A DNA stretch of 64,000 nucleotides from Lepidostoma basale (GCA_022606425.2 JAHDVF020000729.1:1-64000), one strand, 5' to 3'; shown: positions 20,785 to 31,725, counted from the stretch's first letter. Program-made: numbers and translations. Notes: generated by a model from the letters alone, not told the origin.

Positions 20785-21260
20785 CCCTTATGTATGGAAG
20801 CGAAGCATGGAACTGGCAAAAGAAGGATGAAAGTAGAATAAATGCAGTTGAAATGAGATCTCTTAGAAGAATGTGTGGATACTCTGTGTATGATAGAGTG
20901 CCGAATGAAAATATAAGAAGTGAATGCGGTGCGAATGATGGTGTCATGAACAAAATAATGAAAGGATCATTAAGATGGTTTTGGACATATGGAAAGAATG
21001 AATGAAGAAAGAATGGTAAAAAAATTATATGTTAATGATGTAAATGGAACCAGAAATAGAGGAAGACCGAGGAAAACGTGGCACGATCAAATAAATCAAA
21101 TATTGAATGTCGGCCATGTGAGGAGTCAGAGAAATCGACGCGCGTGCATGACACGATGTATGAATTTCGAAGAAGCGAGAGAAATATGTCAGGAAAGAAA
21201 AGTGTGGCAGTCCATTCTTTCTGCCTACGCCTTCGGGGAGACGGCGTGATGGTTAGTTAG
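20785..21260 (+). mobile_element. LINE family A1 copy, C-terminal RT region
   Basis: Encodes MYGSEAWNWQKKDESRINAV, LRRMCGYSVYDRVPNENIRS and GVMNKIMKGSLRW. An extra T in GATGGTTTTGGAC shifts the frame, after which MERMNEERMVKKLYVNDVNG through QERKVWQSILSAYAFGETA and a stop are readable. The tail is TTAGTTAGTTATTTAG. It is the cleanest A1 coding end in the first half of the window. Confidence 0.88.
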
Positions 21261-21716
21261 TTATTTAGTTAATTTAATTGAAATAGTACACATGTACACA
21301 ACAAATGTTCTAATAAAAACAATTAAACATTCAATTATAATAATAATGTTACAATATAAGGTTACATTTTGTTTACATATTTATTTAATTCTATTCTAAT
21401 TTTTTTATCCTCTGCACACTTTTGACATCCTCCGGTATATCTTCATAAATTTTAAATGCTTTTTACATAATAGAATTCTGAGATTTGGTTTTTTTCTGCA
21501 TGGGAGCCTTAGTTTATTTTTATTTCTTGTTTCATATTGATGTTCGTATTGGTTACTTTTTATCTTCCTTAAAAATTCTTGGGAGGTGTGCCCATTAACA
21601 ATTTTGTGAATTAGTAATAAAACGTTGTATGTAATTATTTTTTTAAATGGCGTAATTTTTAGCTCTTTATGCATCACATTAATCCTAGCATATCTGCTTC
21701 TTCTCAAAATTATTCT
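21261..21716 (-). pseudogene. CR1/Jockey-group RT C-terminal fragment, interrupted (left part)
   Basis: The minus strand reads RRSRYARINVMHKELKITPF, NVLLLIHKIVNGHTSQEFL, then KSNQYEHQYETRNKNKLRL. It joins the upstream piece at 22239-22330 (LLLQDMRRLTVLQNKAMRII), giving a typical RT thumb-to-C-terminus of a CR1/Jockey-like LINE once the A element is ignored. No active-site motif is present in the part left. Confidence 0.7.
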
Positions 21717-22238
21717 ACTAACTAACTAACCCTCACGCCGTCTCCCCGGAGGGGTAGCCAGAAACAATGGAACGCCACACTGTTCTGTCCTGACACACTT
21801 CTCTCGATTCCTCTACATTCATACATCTTGTCATGCACGCACGTCGATTTCTCCGACTCCTCGCGTGACCGACATTCAATATTTGTTTGATTTGATCGTG
21901 TCACGTTTTCCTCGACCTTTCTCTATTTCTAGCTCCCATCACGCCGTTTAAATATACCTTCTTTACCATTCTGTCTTCACTCATTATTTCCATGTGCACA
22001 AATCATCTTAATGACCCTTTCCTTATTTTGTTCATAACACTTTCATTCGTACCACATTCACTTCTTATACTTGCATTTGTCACTCTATCATAAAATATAC
22101 AGATTTGCCACACATTCGTCTTAGAGATCTCATTTCTACTGCATTTATTCTACTTTCATCCTTCTTTTGCCAGTTCCATGCTTCACTTCCATACATAAGG
22201 GTCGACACTAGAACACCATTGTGCACTGCCATCTTAGC
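21717..22238 (-). mobile_element. LINE family A insertion with 11-bp TSD
   Basis: (CTAA)n at the left, coding text in minus orientation with several lesions, and an upstream end at CACTGCCATCTTAGC. The duplication AAAATTATTCT (21706-21716 and 22239-22249) is perfect. The host is an unrelated RT pseudogene. Confidence 0.9.
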
Positions 22239-22330
22239 AAAATTATTCTCATTGCCTTATTCTGGAGTACGGTTAATCTTCTCATATCTTGAAGTAACAA
22301 TGGCGTATATTGGTATTTGACAATGTGAAT
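22239..22330 (-). pseudogene. CR1/Jockey-group RT fragment (right part)
   Basis: Encodes IVKYQYTPLLLQDMRRLTVL and QNKAMRIIL on the minus strand, continuing leftwards past the A insertion. Confidence 0.65.
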
Positions 22331-22756
22331 GATTGCACGTGCGATTAATGAAGTGTTAATATTGTTTAGATGAAAATAGATGTGGAATAGTTAAACAAAT
22401 TACTTATATTCTGTTCAGCCAGGGATCTCGGTCCGGTTGGCGCCAGATGAGTTCTCACTGACCACATGTTTGAAGAATAGGAATACAAGTATCTTTACTT
22501 CATTTTTACATCAATCCTTCCTTTTGTACATTAACCTCTCCGCTAGTGATTTTTTTTTACTAAACTGTATCTGGGGAGTGAGTTTTTTTTACTATTAAAA
22601 TTTGTGCTTTTTTTATACAATATCATATATTAACCAAAAATAAACTATTGTAATGAATAGACATGTAATTATGATCATTTTACACGATAAAACGCAATAA
22701 ACTTAGCGCGGTTTTTGGTGATCGCCAACCATCGGTTTTGCTAAACAAATGAGTTT
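22331..22756. other. No recognised feature
   Basis: AT-rich sequence with poly-T runs. No open frame of interest. Confidence 0.4.
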
Positions 22757-23440
22757 TTACAACATTTTGAATGTATACAAATACTTGTAGACGAATACTG
22801 GATTTTACCCATTGCGGGTTATCAATTCAAGAATTAATTGTATCTCAATAGAGACGAAGATGCAAATTGGAAACAGAATATGGTTGATCGAGGTGTTTAC
22901 AGGACTTATGACCTGTCATTGGTTGCGTTAAGCGCACGCATTATGTAATACAACATTCCCCAATCCACATTTTTTCTTATGACCACTATGTCTGACAAAT
23001 TTTTTGGAAGTTGTATATATGTTAATCTGTAACTCCACTCTTTGCATGGTAGTTTTTCAATCTACACACTAACGCCATCTATGAAGATTGTACTTTCGTT
23101 TTTTTAAGCATTAAGCAGAAGATCTTTTTAACGCAATGTGAAAGGCTACCGCCATTAGCGCGTTAAAAAGATCTTCTGCTTAGTACTTAAAAAAACGAAA
23201 GTACAATCTTCATAGATGGCGTTAGTGTGTAGATTGAAAAACTACCATGCAAAGGGTGCTGTTGCAGATTAACATATATACAACTTCCAAAAATTTGTCA
23301 GACATGGTGGTCATAAGAAAAACTGTGGAATGGGGAATTTTGTATTACATAAGTCCTGTAAACACCTCGATCAACCATATTCTGTTTCTAATTTGCATCT
23401 TCGTCCATATTGAGATACAATTATTCTTGAAATGAGTTTT
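22757..23440. mobile_element. FB-A foldback element, large palindrome
   Basis: The left arm (about 22830-23135) and right arm (about 23154-23440) are inverse copies over nearly 290 bp, with very few mismatches and a ~20-bp loop. An outer terminal sequence ACATTTTGAATGTATACAAA (22763) is kept only on the left. It shares arm text with the partial copies at 15255, 25535 and 54160. It is non-coding. Confidence 0.85.
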
Positions 23441-23461
23441 TTTTAAGAATAACAGAAGTCT

Positions 23462-23643
23462 CTTACCGTCTCCGTTTAGGAGCGGACGGAGTACACTCTT
23501 CATTATCTCCAGATGAATCACTTTCATCTGAGGAGCTCTCCGACAAAAAAGTTAGTTCTTCAACAACTTCAAATGTGTCCTCATCTTTACTTCCAATAAA
23601 AAAGTTATGGATGTCCTCTTCACAAATGAAATCTCTCTACATA
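23462..23643 (-). other. Possible acidic exon with splice donor
   Basis: The minus strand is open for about 60 codons and very acidic: RDFICEEDIHNFFIGSKDED, then SESSSDESDSSGDNEECTPS, then PKRRR and a stop. GTAAGAG, a good 5' splice site, lies at the end of the frame (about 23472-23478). This composition is reminiscent of N-termini of piggyBac-type transposases, but it could also be a host exon. No start codon, promoter or downstream exon is evident. Confidence 0.3.
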
Positions 23644-23774
23644 ATGGCAATTTCACAAACATATTATAACGATAAATAAATTATGGAATTGGCAATAATG
23701 TTTATTTTTTAATACTATAAAACTGGAATAAAATAAAAAGAGCTACTTCCTAAACACGTATGTAAAAAATACAC

Positions 23775-24470
23775 TAGAAACTTTGCAGACACGCGACTAT
23801 CGCAGAATTCTTTTAGAGACCTGATCAAGAAGAAAAGATCGGAGTACTGGAAATGCAAAATTGAATCGGTAAAGGAAAATCCCCGACATCTTTGGAATTC
23901 CGTTAAATCAGTACTCGGAAATAATCATCAAGAAAAGGCCTCTACCAAGTTATCTCCTCAGGACTTCGCCCGATTCTTTGAAGATAAAATCGCTGTGATT
24001 CGTGCTACGACTTCATCTACAACACCACCAACTTTCACGACATATGAGGGAAAACTTCTAACTAAATTTAATATCACAACACCTCAAGAAGTGATTAAAC
24101 TTATCTTAAACGCACCTAATAAGCAGTGTTCGCTTGATCCGATTCCGACATGGCTTCTCAAGAGATGCTGTCACCATGTTGCTCCATTTTTAGTGTTAGC
24201 CGGTCCATCAGCTTGGAACAATCTCCCTTCACACCTCAGATGCATAAATGATCCGACAGATTTCAGATTTAAACTGAAAACCGATCTTTTTCATATTTCA
24301 TACCCAATTTAAACATTTATACTTTGTTCTACTATACTTTTTAACCGATCGCGACAATTTTGATTTTTAGATTTAAAACACGTCTTAATGCGCCCTTGAG
24401 GCGATTACATCACAAAAACGGCGCTATAAAAATTAGCATATCATTATTATTATTATTATTAGTAAAATTG
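23775..24470 (+). pseudogene. CR1-like LINE with internal RT deletion
   Basis: An open frame gives KKKRSEYWKCKIESVKENPR, LSPQDFARFFEDKIAVIRAT, KQCSLDPIPTWLLKRCC and then at once LAGPSAWNNLPSHLRCINDP, FKLKTDLFHISYPI and a stop at 24312. This is the region before the RT joined to the extreme C-terminus of a CR1-type protein, so the whole RT catalytic domain is missing. The 3' end GGCGCTATAAAAATTAG plus (ATT)n is typical of such LINEs. The deletion leaves the frame open. Confidence 0.72.
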
Positions 24471-25084
24471 TCTTATAATACACTAAATACGTAAATAAAA
24501 TAAAATGAATAATATAAATAATAAAGAAAAAATTAAAAAATTATATACTAAAAACACGTATAGGTACATAAAAAAATGCTTGCGCGAAGATGTCAATACA
24601 ACTCGCGGCAAATGGTTGTCACTCTATATGTAGGGAACTACTTTAAATATTTGTAAAAGTACGTGACAAAGTCAATAGATGTCAAAAGTAATCATATATT
24701 TTATTTAAATCAGACAGCGCTTGTACTATAGGCGCAGACGCGCCGGTGAGTCCTTACTCCTTTGAGACTTTTTTCTACTGGACGCGCCCGTGCGTCCAGA
24801 CTCACGGACAGGTTAACTGATGATATTTTTTGTAATTGATTTCTTGAATGAAAAATCATTATGTCTGTACGCTAGTGATTGGTGGATTATGTTTTTTTAC
24901 GTATCTATTATCTTTCTATTTATCACGATTGTATGTAATATATAAATAATTGGAGATGTACATACGATCTATGTGTTTATTTTCTTATATGCCAGATCTT
25001 ACATATCCGGGAACCTATTCAATCTTAATACTATAAATTAATGGCGCTCTCAACGTCATTACTGCAAATATATATATTTCAACT
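24471..25084. other. No recognised feature
   Basis: AT-rich spacer. No repeat partner or open frame noted. Confidence 0.4.
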
Positions 25085-25532
25085 AAAACAAAGATGGCAG
25101 GACATAATGGAGTTCTAGTGCCAATTCTTACGTATGGTAGTGAAGCTTGGAGCTGGAAGGATGAAAGCACGATAAATGCCGTAGAAATGAGATCACTGAG
25201 AAGAATGTGCGGGAAAACGATATATGATAAATTACAGAAAGAAAAATAAGCAAATGTAAGGCAGACGATTGCATCATAACTAATTTTAAAAAGGATCCCT
25301 AAGATGGTTTTGAAATATGTAACGAATGGACGAGAGAAAAACGTTTAAAATTCTGTATACAAGCAAGAAAAGTCGTGGAAGACCAAGGAAAGCATGGCCA
25401 GACCAAATTAATCAAAGTCGGAAAAGACGACGAACGTGGATGTTACGATGTATGAATGTGGAGGAAGTAAGAGAGGTATGTCAGGACAGAACGTTAAGGC
25501 GGTCCATCCTCTCTGCCTACCGTTACATGATA
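25085..25532 (+). mobile_element. LINE family A2 copy
   Basis: Encodes MAGHNGVLVPILTYGSEAWS and MRSLRRMCGKTIYDK, then frameshifted KGSLRW-like and RGRPRKAWPDQINQ text and MNVEEVREVCQDRTLRRS. It loses its terminal 'GETA-stop-TTAG' end where FB-A begins, so FB-A may have inserted or the end was deleted. Confidence 0.75.
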
Positions 25533-25940
25533 ATGGCGTTAGCCTTTCACATTGCGTTCATAAAGATCTTCTGCTTAATGCTTAATCCAATCTTAATAGA
25601 TGGCGCTAGTGTAGATTGAACTAAAAACATGTGAAGCGTGGTGCGACATTGTAGCATCTTCCAAAAATATTGACATTGTAGCATCTTCCAAAAATTTGTC
25701 AGACGTGGTGGTCGTAAGAAGGGCGGAATGGGGAATGTTGTATTACATAAAGCGTGCGCTTAATCCAACCAATGACAGGTTATAAGTCCTGTAAACACCT
25801 CGACCACCATATTCTGTTTCTAATTTGCATCTTCGTCTCTATTGAGATACAATTAATCCTTATAAACGATAACCCGCAATGGGTAAAATCCAGTATTCAT
25901 CTACAAGTATTTGTATACATTCAAAATGTTTTAAAATATA
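25533..25940 (+). mobile_element. FB-A element
   Basis: Contains GATGGCGCTAGTGTAGATTG, GGCGGAATGGGGAATGTTGT, TCGTCTCTATTGAGATACAA and the terminal inverse ATTTGTATACATTCAAAATG. A short tandem duplication of TTGTAGCATCTTCCAAAAAT occurs at about 25648-25696. Confidence 0.75.
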
Positions 25941-26212
25941 TATTTTTTTAAATGGTCGATGGGACCAATTAATTGTGACCGTGGAGGATGTTGCATGAAT
26001 GTTTTTCTTTGAATCATTAGTACTAAAGTGTTTTAGTGTTATATTATATGGTATAATATGCAGAGAGCTGTCCGTGTTCCACGCTATACGAGACGCCAAT
26101 GGAATATCCAAGGAGCTGCTGTGACCCGCTTCGGAGGCTAGAGGCGCGGAGAATCGGTATATCGAGAATCGGTAATCATTTCACAGAGGCGGCGCGTGCC
26201 ATATTTCTTATC

Positions 26213-26250
26213 GTCCACTGCTGAACGTAACTCTCTCTCCTCATCCAGAA
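26213..26250 (-). mobile_element. LINE family B 3'-terminal scrap
   Basis: ATCGTCCACTGCTGAACGTA is the inverse of the B 3' coding end (AYVQQW region), as at 33598-33630. Confidence 0.5.
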
Positions 26251-26312
26251 AAATATTTGCGAGGGTGGGACGGAATGAGGAATGGTAGATAAAATATAGA
26301 ATAATGGAAACT

Positions 26313-26385
26313 GTCCACCTTCGTGGCAGGGTGGTAGAGCTCTGACGAAGAAGGTGCTGGGTTCGATTCAAACTGGTCCAGTTGT
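26313..26385 (+). mobile_element. SINE head fragment, tRNA-like
   Basis: CACCTTCGTGGCAGGGTGGT and GGTTCGATTC (B box) mark the tRNA-derived head of SINE2. The body is lost. Confidence 0.6.
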
Positions 26386-26387
26386 CG

Positions 26388-26542
26388 ATATATGGTTTTA
26401 TTTGCCACGCTGCAGAACCAACCTGTACATGGTTATGCCTGTGGGAAAAGCAATCTCATTGCATAATCAAGTCGCCTCGAAGGTCGACGTATTTCGTGAT
26501 AGAGTGAGTTACCTCAGGGATGCAATATCAATGTTGTGATTG
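26388..26542 (+). mobile_element. LINE family D subtype 2, C-terminal end
   Basis: Encodes FYLPRCRTNLYMVMPVGKAI and SKVDVFRDRVSYLRDAISML to a stop, close to 12243. Confidence 0.75.
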
Positions 26543-26613
26543 TTATTTCTGATGTACCTGTATGTATTTTATTTATTTATTTATTTATGTTATTCTGAAA
26601 ATTAATTCAAATA

Positions 26614-26699
26614 ATGTAATTGTGAGGTTGCAGACGAATTAGATTGAAGCATTTGTATGTAATTGTGAGGTTGCAGACGAATTAGATTGAAGCATTTGT
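26614..26699. repeat. 43-bp tandem duplication
   Basis: Two copies starting ATGTAATTGTGAGGTTGCAG at 26614 and 26657, identical by eye. They were probably made by replication slippage or a recent duplication. Confidence 0.88.
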
Positions 26700-26711
26700 A
26701 ATGTGTGGGAT

Positions 26712-27040
26712 AACTAACTAACTAACCATCACGCCGTCTCCCCGAGAGGGTAGGCAGAAAGAATGGACTGCACACTTTAATCGATGCGGCACTCAATCCT
26801 TCTTTTTTCGCCACCGTGAGAGACGCGGTGTGATGGGTAGCGAACCTCATCGCCACCAATAGGCATCTCCCGCGCACACTTCGATCGCCCAACGTCTTCA
26901 AAATAAATCTAAAACAAATAATATAAAATACAATGATATAAAATAAAATAACAAAAAATAATAATTTAACACATAATGTTCTTTTAGATGGTGCACTTGT
27001 TGTCAGCTGGACGATCCGGATATTTGCGTTTATTTAATTT
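26712..27040 (-). mobile_element. SINE-X copy 1 (family A tail on an unrelated body)
   Basis: The left 55 bp is the family A 3' end (CTAACTAACTAACCATCACG then GTAGGCAGAAAGAATGG). It then changes to a body not found in any A copy: GATGCGGCACTCAATCC, GAGACGCGGTGTGATGGG and AGGCATCTCCCGCGCACACT, then AT-rich sequence. The same body with the same tail occurs at 31764 and 42327. Confidence 0.75.
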
Positions 27041-27430
27041 TTATTCCACTGTTTTTTTTTAAATTAACTGTAATAAGTACTTAACAATCCAACACCAGCA
27101 AACACTTTAAAATATTATTGAAGAATTTATTCAATTGTCATTGGAAAAAATGAAAAATTTATTTTTACACCTGTCAAAATTCTTTTTATAAACGACAAAA
27201 CTTATATAATTTTAACATCAAAACAGTGAAAACGTATTTCGTGTCACAAATAACTATCATAAAATGCGGCAACAATCAAATTGATCAAAACAATTCATTT
27301 ATACACGAAATATCTCCAAATTTACGGGAGCACAGTTTGTTATCTTTGTATAAATAAAGTATAGAAATATTCCAGTCCAATATATCGACAAATGGACCGG
27401 TCTGTCGATGCCAGCAAGCCTGGCGAAACT
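27041..27430. other. No recognised feature
   Basis: AT-rich. Nothing convincing in either strand. Confidence 0.4.
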
Positions 27431-27655
27431 TGTCCCGGCGAAGGCAGTATGAATGTCACACTGTTTTTGGTCTGGTGTAGAATTCACGTGACAATAAAAT
27501 GGCGATAGATTATAAAATGATTTAAATAGATTATAAAATAAAATGGCGATAGAGATACCTATCGCATGTCATGAGAATCAATATAATAGCTAAATAAATG
27601 TATACAGTAATTGGGTTCAAACGACTTGTAATATATAAAAAAAGGTTGTATATTT
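27431..27655 (+). mobile_element. SINE2 body without head
   Basis: Starts within GGCGAAGGCAGTATGAATG, so the tRNA-like boxes are lost. It carries TTCACGTGACAATAAAATGG and the SINE2-specific end ATACAGTAATTGGGTTCAAA. An internal ~30-bp duplication (AAATGGCGATAGA) is present. Confidence 0.7.
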
Positions 27656-27659
27656 ACAG

Positions 27660-27925
27660 AGTATCAGAGACGACCTTCGTGGCCGAGTGGTAACTGCATT
27701 GACTGCCACCCCGAAGGTTCCGGGTTCGATTCCCGGCGAGAGCAGTGTGATTGTCACACTGTCTTTGGTCTGGTGTAGAATTCACGTGACAATAAAATGG
27801 CGATAAAGCTTCCTTTCACATGTCATGAGAATCACTATGATAGCTATACCTTCCCTTTAAATCGATTTGGCTCATGCTGTCATGATGTAAAGAGCGATTC
27901 AACAAAATAATAATAATAATTATAA
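27660..27925 (+). mobile_element. tRNA-headed SINE1, full length
   Basis: Has A box TGGCCGAGTGG, B box GGTTCGATTCC, the shared body and the SINE1 end ATGATGTAAAGAGCGATTCA plus (AAT)n. It follows immediately after a SINE2 body. Confidence 0.88.
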
Positions 27926-28299
27926 TAGCTAGACTTTAAAAACACAGTCCCAGACTATAACATACCTTTTTTTAATCTCTTGGTTTGTTTATATGATTAA
28001 TTTAAACTGTCATTCACTTTAAAAACTACTCAAAGCGTGCCGAATCTTGCACGTGTCACTTGCACCAAATATATATGTTTAAACAGTGATTAATAGAGCT
28101 TTGCTTATAATAATAATAATAATTTTCACGTGTCGCCTATGAGAAGAATACAATAAGCCAACTTGCGCCGCCTTGGGCGTACGTGACTATAATTAGGTCT
28201 TGGTATTAGCCAAATTATCTGAAACTTGGTTCTTTTCAGTTTGCTTCTGCATTTTTTCTCTCTAATCACTTGCTTGTTTACCGAAGATTTAAAAAAAAC

Positions 28300-29245
28300 T
28301 AACTAACCCGAATGGACCGCCATGCCACACTGTTCTGTCCTGACATACTTCTCTCGATTCCTCTACATTCATACATCGCATCATGCGCTTACTTCGATTT
28401 CTCAGACTCTTCACGTGACCGACATTTAATATTTGATTGATTTGATCGTGCCACGTTTTCCTCGGTCTTCCACTATTTCTAGTTCCATTTATATCGTTAA
28501 CATACGCTTTTTTTTACCATTCTTTCTTCATTCATTCTTTCCATGTGTCCAAACCATCTAAACGACCCTTTCATTATTTTGTTCAGAACACTTTCATTCG
28601 CACCCTATTCGCTTATTTTACTTGCATTTGACACTCTATCATATACAGATTAACACACATTCTTCTTAGAGACCTCATTTCTACTGCATTTATTTTACAT
28701 TGGTCTTTCCTTTGCCAGTTCCATGCTTCGCTTCCATACACAAGGGTCGGCACAAGAACACCATTATGCACTGCCATCTTAGCTTTTTTGGATAGGCTTT
28801 TGTTTGCGATGACAACTTTCAGTGCACCATTTACTATGTTGCCTACCCTAACCCTTCTTTAAATATCCTTCTCTACTCTCCCATCCTTTGTTAACATACT
28901 TCCTAAATAAACAAATTCATCTACTTGTTCCAGATTTTCACCGTTTCACCGAAAATCATTACCTTGGACTTATTCACATTCATCATCAAATCGTATAGCT
29001 TGCGTACCTCATACATACTAGACACCAGGGCTTGTAGTTCATGTTCGTTGTCTGCAAGTAGCACAGCGTCGTCCGCATACAACAAACGGCTTACTGACAC
29101 ACAGTTAATTTTTGCACCTGCATCCAACCCTTTGAGCTTTTTCATACATTTATAGGACTTAAACTTATCCAAAAAATGATATGTAACATCTAACGCTATT
29201 CTGAACTGTGTATTTGTGGGCAAAAAATAGCATATAAATTGAATC
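28300..29245 (-). mobile_element. LINE family A1 with RT active-site box
   Basis: The minus strand from 29165 reads KGLDAGAKINCVSVS, LLYADDAVLLADNEHELQAL and LYDLMMNVNKSKVMIF. It then continues with lesions through FVYLGSML-like, YGSEAWNWQ-like and GRPRKTWHDQ-like text down to 28300. The catalytic YADD is intact. The 3' TTAG tail is missing or degraded. Confidence 0.82.
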
Positions 29246-29250
29246 TTTGG

Positions 29251-29329
29251 ACCACTCAATACACCAGAAGCATAATAGTCCAATGTTAAGAATACCACTC
29301 AATACACCAGAAGCATAATAGTCCAATGT
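29251..29329. repeat. ~36-bp tandem duplication
   Basis: CCACTCAATACACCAGAAGC through ATAGTCCAATGT occurs at 29252 and again at 29296. Confidence 0.8.
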
Positions 29330-29344
29330 ATATTGAAAGTATTC

Positions 29345-29890
29345 GCCATTTAGACACTGGTCTTTTTCCTCTTAGTTAAGGTCCTATGACCTGATTATGA
29401 CGGTGGGCTGTCCTGGGATGATGTCGTCCAACCATATCTCCATCTTTTTGGCGGCCTTCCTGGTAATCTCTTGCTGCTTGGGTTTTCATCTTTAACAATT
29501 CTTGTATTCTCAATGCGGTCCACTTGGTCTCTCTATAAGCGCCTTTAGCTTCTTCCCTATCCCACTATGTCCTCAACACCACAGACAGACCTTATTGTTT
29601 CATTTCTGATCCGATCTCCGAGGGTTTTGCCTGCGATGGAGCGTAGAGTTCACATTTATGCTACTCTTAGAAATTTCTTAGTTCTATAGGTCATTCCATA
29701 CGTCATGACGGGACGGACGCATGCCTTGTATATCTTGACTTTACTTTCAGTAAGCACGTATTTATTCCTCCATATGGTGTCGCGCAAGTAGCCAGCCACG
29801 GCTGTCGCTTTGTTGGTTTGTGCTCGCACCTCGTCATATAGGTCACTGTAGCTACAGGTCTCTACACCTAGGTAAGAGAAGACATTGCTC
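29345..29890 (-). mobile_element. LINE family E RT tail
   Basis: The minus strand reads DEVRAQTNKATAVAGYLRDT, IWRNKYVLTESKVKIYKACV and RPVMTYGM before decay. It matches family E at 45600-45720. Confidence 0.72.
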
Positions 29891-29904
29891 CATTAATATA
29901 AAAA

Positions 29905-30802
29905 ATCAAAACAAATCAAATCAGTTTATTTTCTCAAAAGACATGACAAACATGTATACAGTTTAAGGCATCTATTTGAGAACAGGTATAATACCGGGAT
30001 CGCATGAGAAATAGATCGAATTTAAGAAGACAATACATCATCTAAAGTCAAATCAAATCAAATCAGTTTATGAACTCAAAAGACGTTATAAACAGGAAAA
30101 TGTTTAAGGCATCTGTTGAGTACAGGTAAAATATTATAAGATACAACATAATACCAGGAACGCATTAGAGATGGTTCAACATTAGGAAGACAAGATACTT
30201 TCTAAAGTCAAGAGTATTTGTCCCCTGAACGTACCTTCACTAATATGATAGACGTCGATCTCCGAGCAGACCGCGTTCAGCAGACTAATTCATCTTCCCA
30301 CCGGTGTCACCAGAGGCAGACTGGTTCTGGTGGCCGGTTGGTAAAACACTCTGTGCTGTCGCTGTCGGAGAAATCTATCAGGGACAAAAAGACCAACACC
30401 CTCTAGCACGGCAGAGTTCTCGAAATGTCCCCTGATTAATTTAAATAAATGGGTAATGAGATGCCCATCTCTTTGAAGCTGTAAATAATTGGTTCCGAGC
30501 AGTCCTAAAAGAAATGCCGTGGGATAGAGCCACGGATAACTACCATACTCCCTCATGTAGAGATACCTCAGTTTTTTTTTCTGAACCCTCTCCAGCATAA
30601 CGTAATATCTCGCCTCGTGAGGACTCCATATCACAGAACCACTTTCGAGTCTGCTCCGAACCAACGCGTTGTATAGGACTCTGAGCACATTGAGATCTCT
30701 AAAAACTCTTCCGGTCCGAATGATGAAGCCCAACATCCTCAGTGCAATGTTACAAATCATCTCGATATGTCTCGATATGATATACTCGTATTTCGATGTC
30801 AT
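29905..30802 (-). mobile_element. LINE family D, two 3' ends in tandem
   Basis: A short D end (29905-30048) is followed by a longer copy (30049-30802). The longer copy encodes MICNIALRMLGFIIRTGRVF, SVIWSPHEARYYVMLERVQ and REYGSYPWLYPTAFLLGLLG, then GLFVPDRFLRQRQHRVFYQ. Both have ATCAAATCAGTTTAT-type tails at the left. Confidence 0.85.
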
Positions 30803-31217
30803 GTGTCATTATTATGATGATGATGATGATAATAATTAATTAATCTAGCACCGGATATAGTGGAACGATGAGTTGAGATACGTATTTCCAAGTTTTTCAT
30901 AATAAGTAAATACCCACTGATAACCACTGCTAGCTGGTTAGGCACTCGTAATGCCAAGTATTTACTCAGGAAATCTTTTTATCAGTGGGATTCCTAATTT
31001 GAAAATAACACTCCATTATGTCAGAGTGACCTACGTCAATGCTCTTGACTGGATATATAATCTAGACCACATATTCCCAAAGTGTGTGACAGTGGTACCT
31101 ACTTCTGGGATCTGTAATAATGCCTCTAGGGCAGTCCCAACCTTTATGTTACTACGCCTTCCCCAAAAAATGTCTGCATCTCTTTATCTTTAATTTTTTT
31201 AATAGTTACAATTTATA
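30803..31217. other. No recognised feature
   Basis: A short (GAT)n run at about 30812-30830 (possibly the end of an unknown retroposon), then unassigned sequence. Confidence 0.4.
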
Positions 31218-31725
31218 GGGTGTTTTTTTTAGAGGTTTGGTTTTTAAACTGGCAACATTGTTTCTACAGACCGTCAATTTGACAGTCGATAATTGATTTG
31301 TAGTCAGAACGTTTTGCCATTTCACCATAAATAGACTGACGTCAGAACAACGCTTGCAAATTGTGCAACTTTATTTTGAAAATCATGGTTCGGTTCGCCA
31401 AACTTATCGTGCACTACGTCCATTTTACGATCGACATAATCGTCCATCCGAACAAGTAATTCGGAAGACCGTGGATCGTTTTCATACCACGTACACTCTA
31501 GCGGATAATACGCATCCACAAAGACGACATTGTCAAAAATTGGATTTCACGATTGCGCTTCATTCGAGCTAGCCGTGGCGCTGAAATCATATTTAAACAA
31601 TAATGGCATAAAATAACTATTAAATAAAGCCAATACCATAGACATTAACATTATTTTAATGTGTTTTTTTTCTATTTGTTATGTATTGTATTCCATATGT
31701 ATTGTATTCCTCTAAAAAAACATCC
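31218..31725 (+). mobile_element. 508-bp deletion derivative of a DUF4817-type transposon
   Basis: TIRs GGGTGTTTTTTTTAGAGG and CCTCTAAAAAAACATCC with TA at both sides (31216-31217 and 31726-31727). The N-terminal helix-turn-helix part of a Tc1/mariner-superfamily transposase is intact: SEQRLQIVQLYFENHGSVRQ, then YRALRPFYDRHNRPSEQVIR. It then jumps to the usual C-terminal end DIVKNWISRLRFIRASRGAE followed by IIFKQ and a stop. The whole catalytic core is deleted, so it can only move with a helper. Confidence 0.85.

Noticed and set aside
22960..23260. Transcription terminator-like hairpin
   Set aside because: The arms are hundreds of bases long and belong to a dispersed foldback family.
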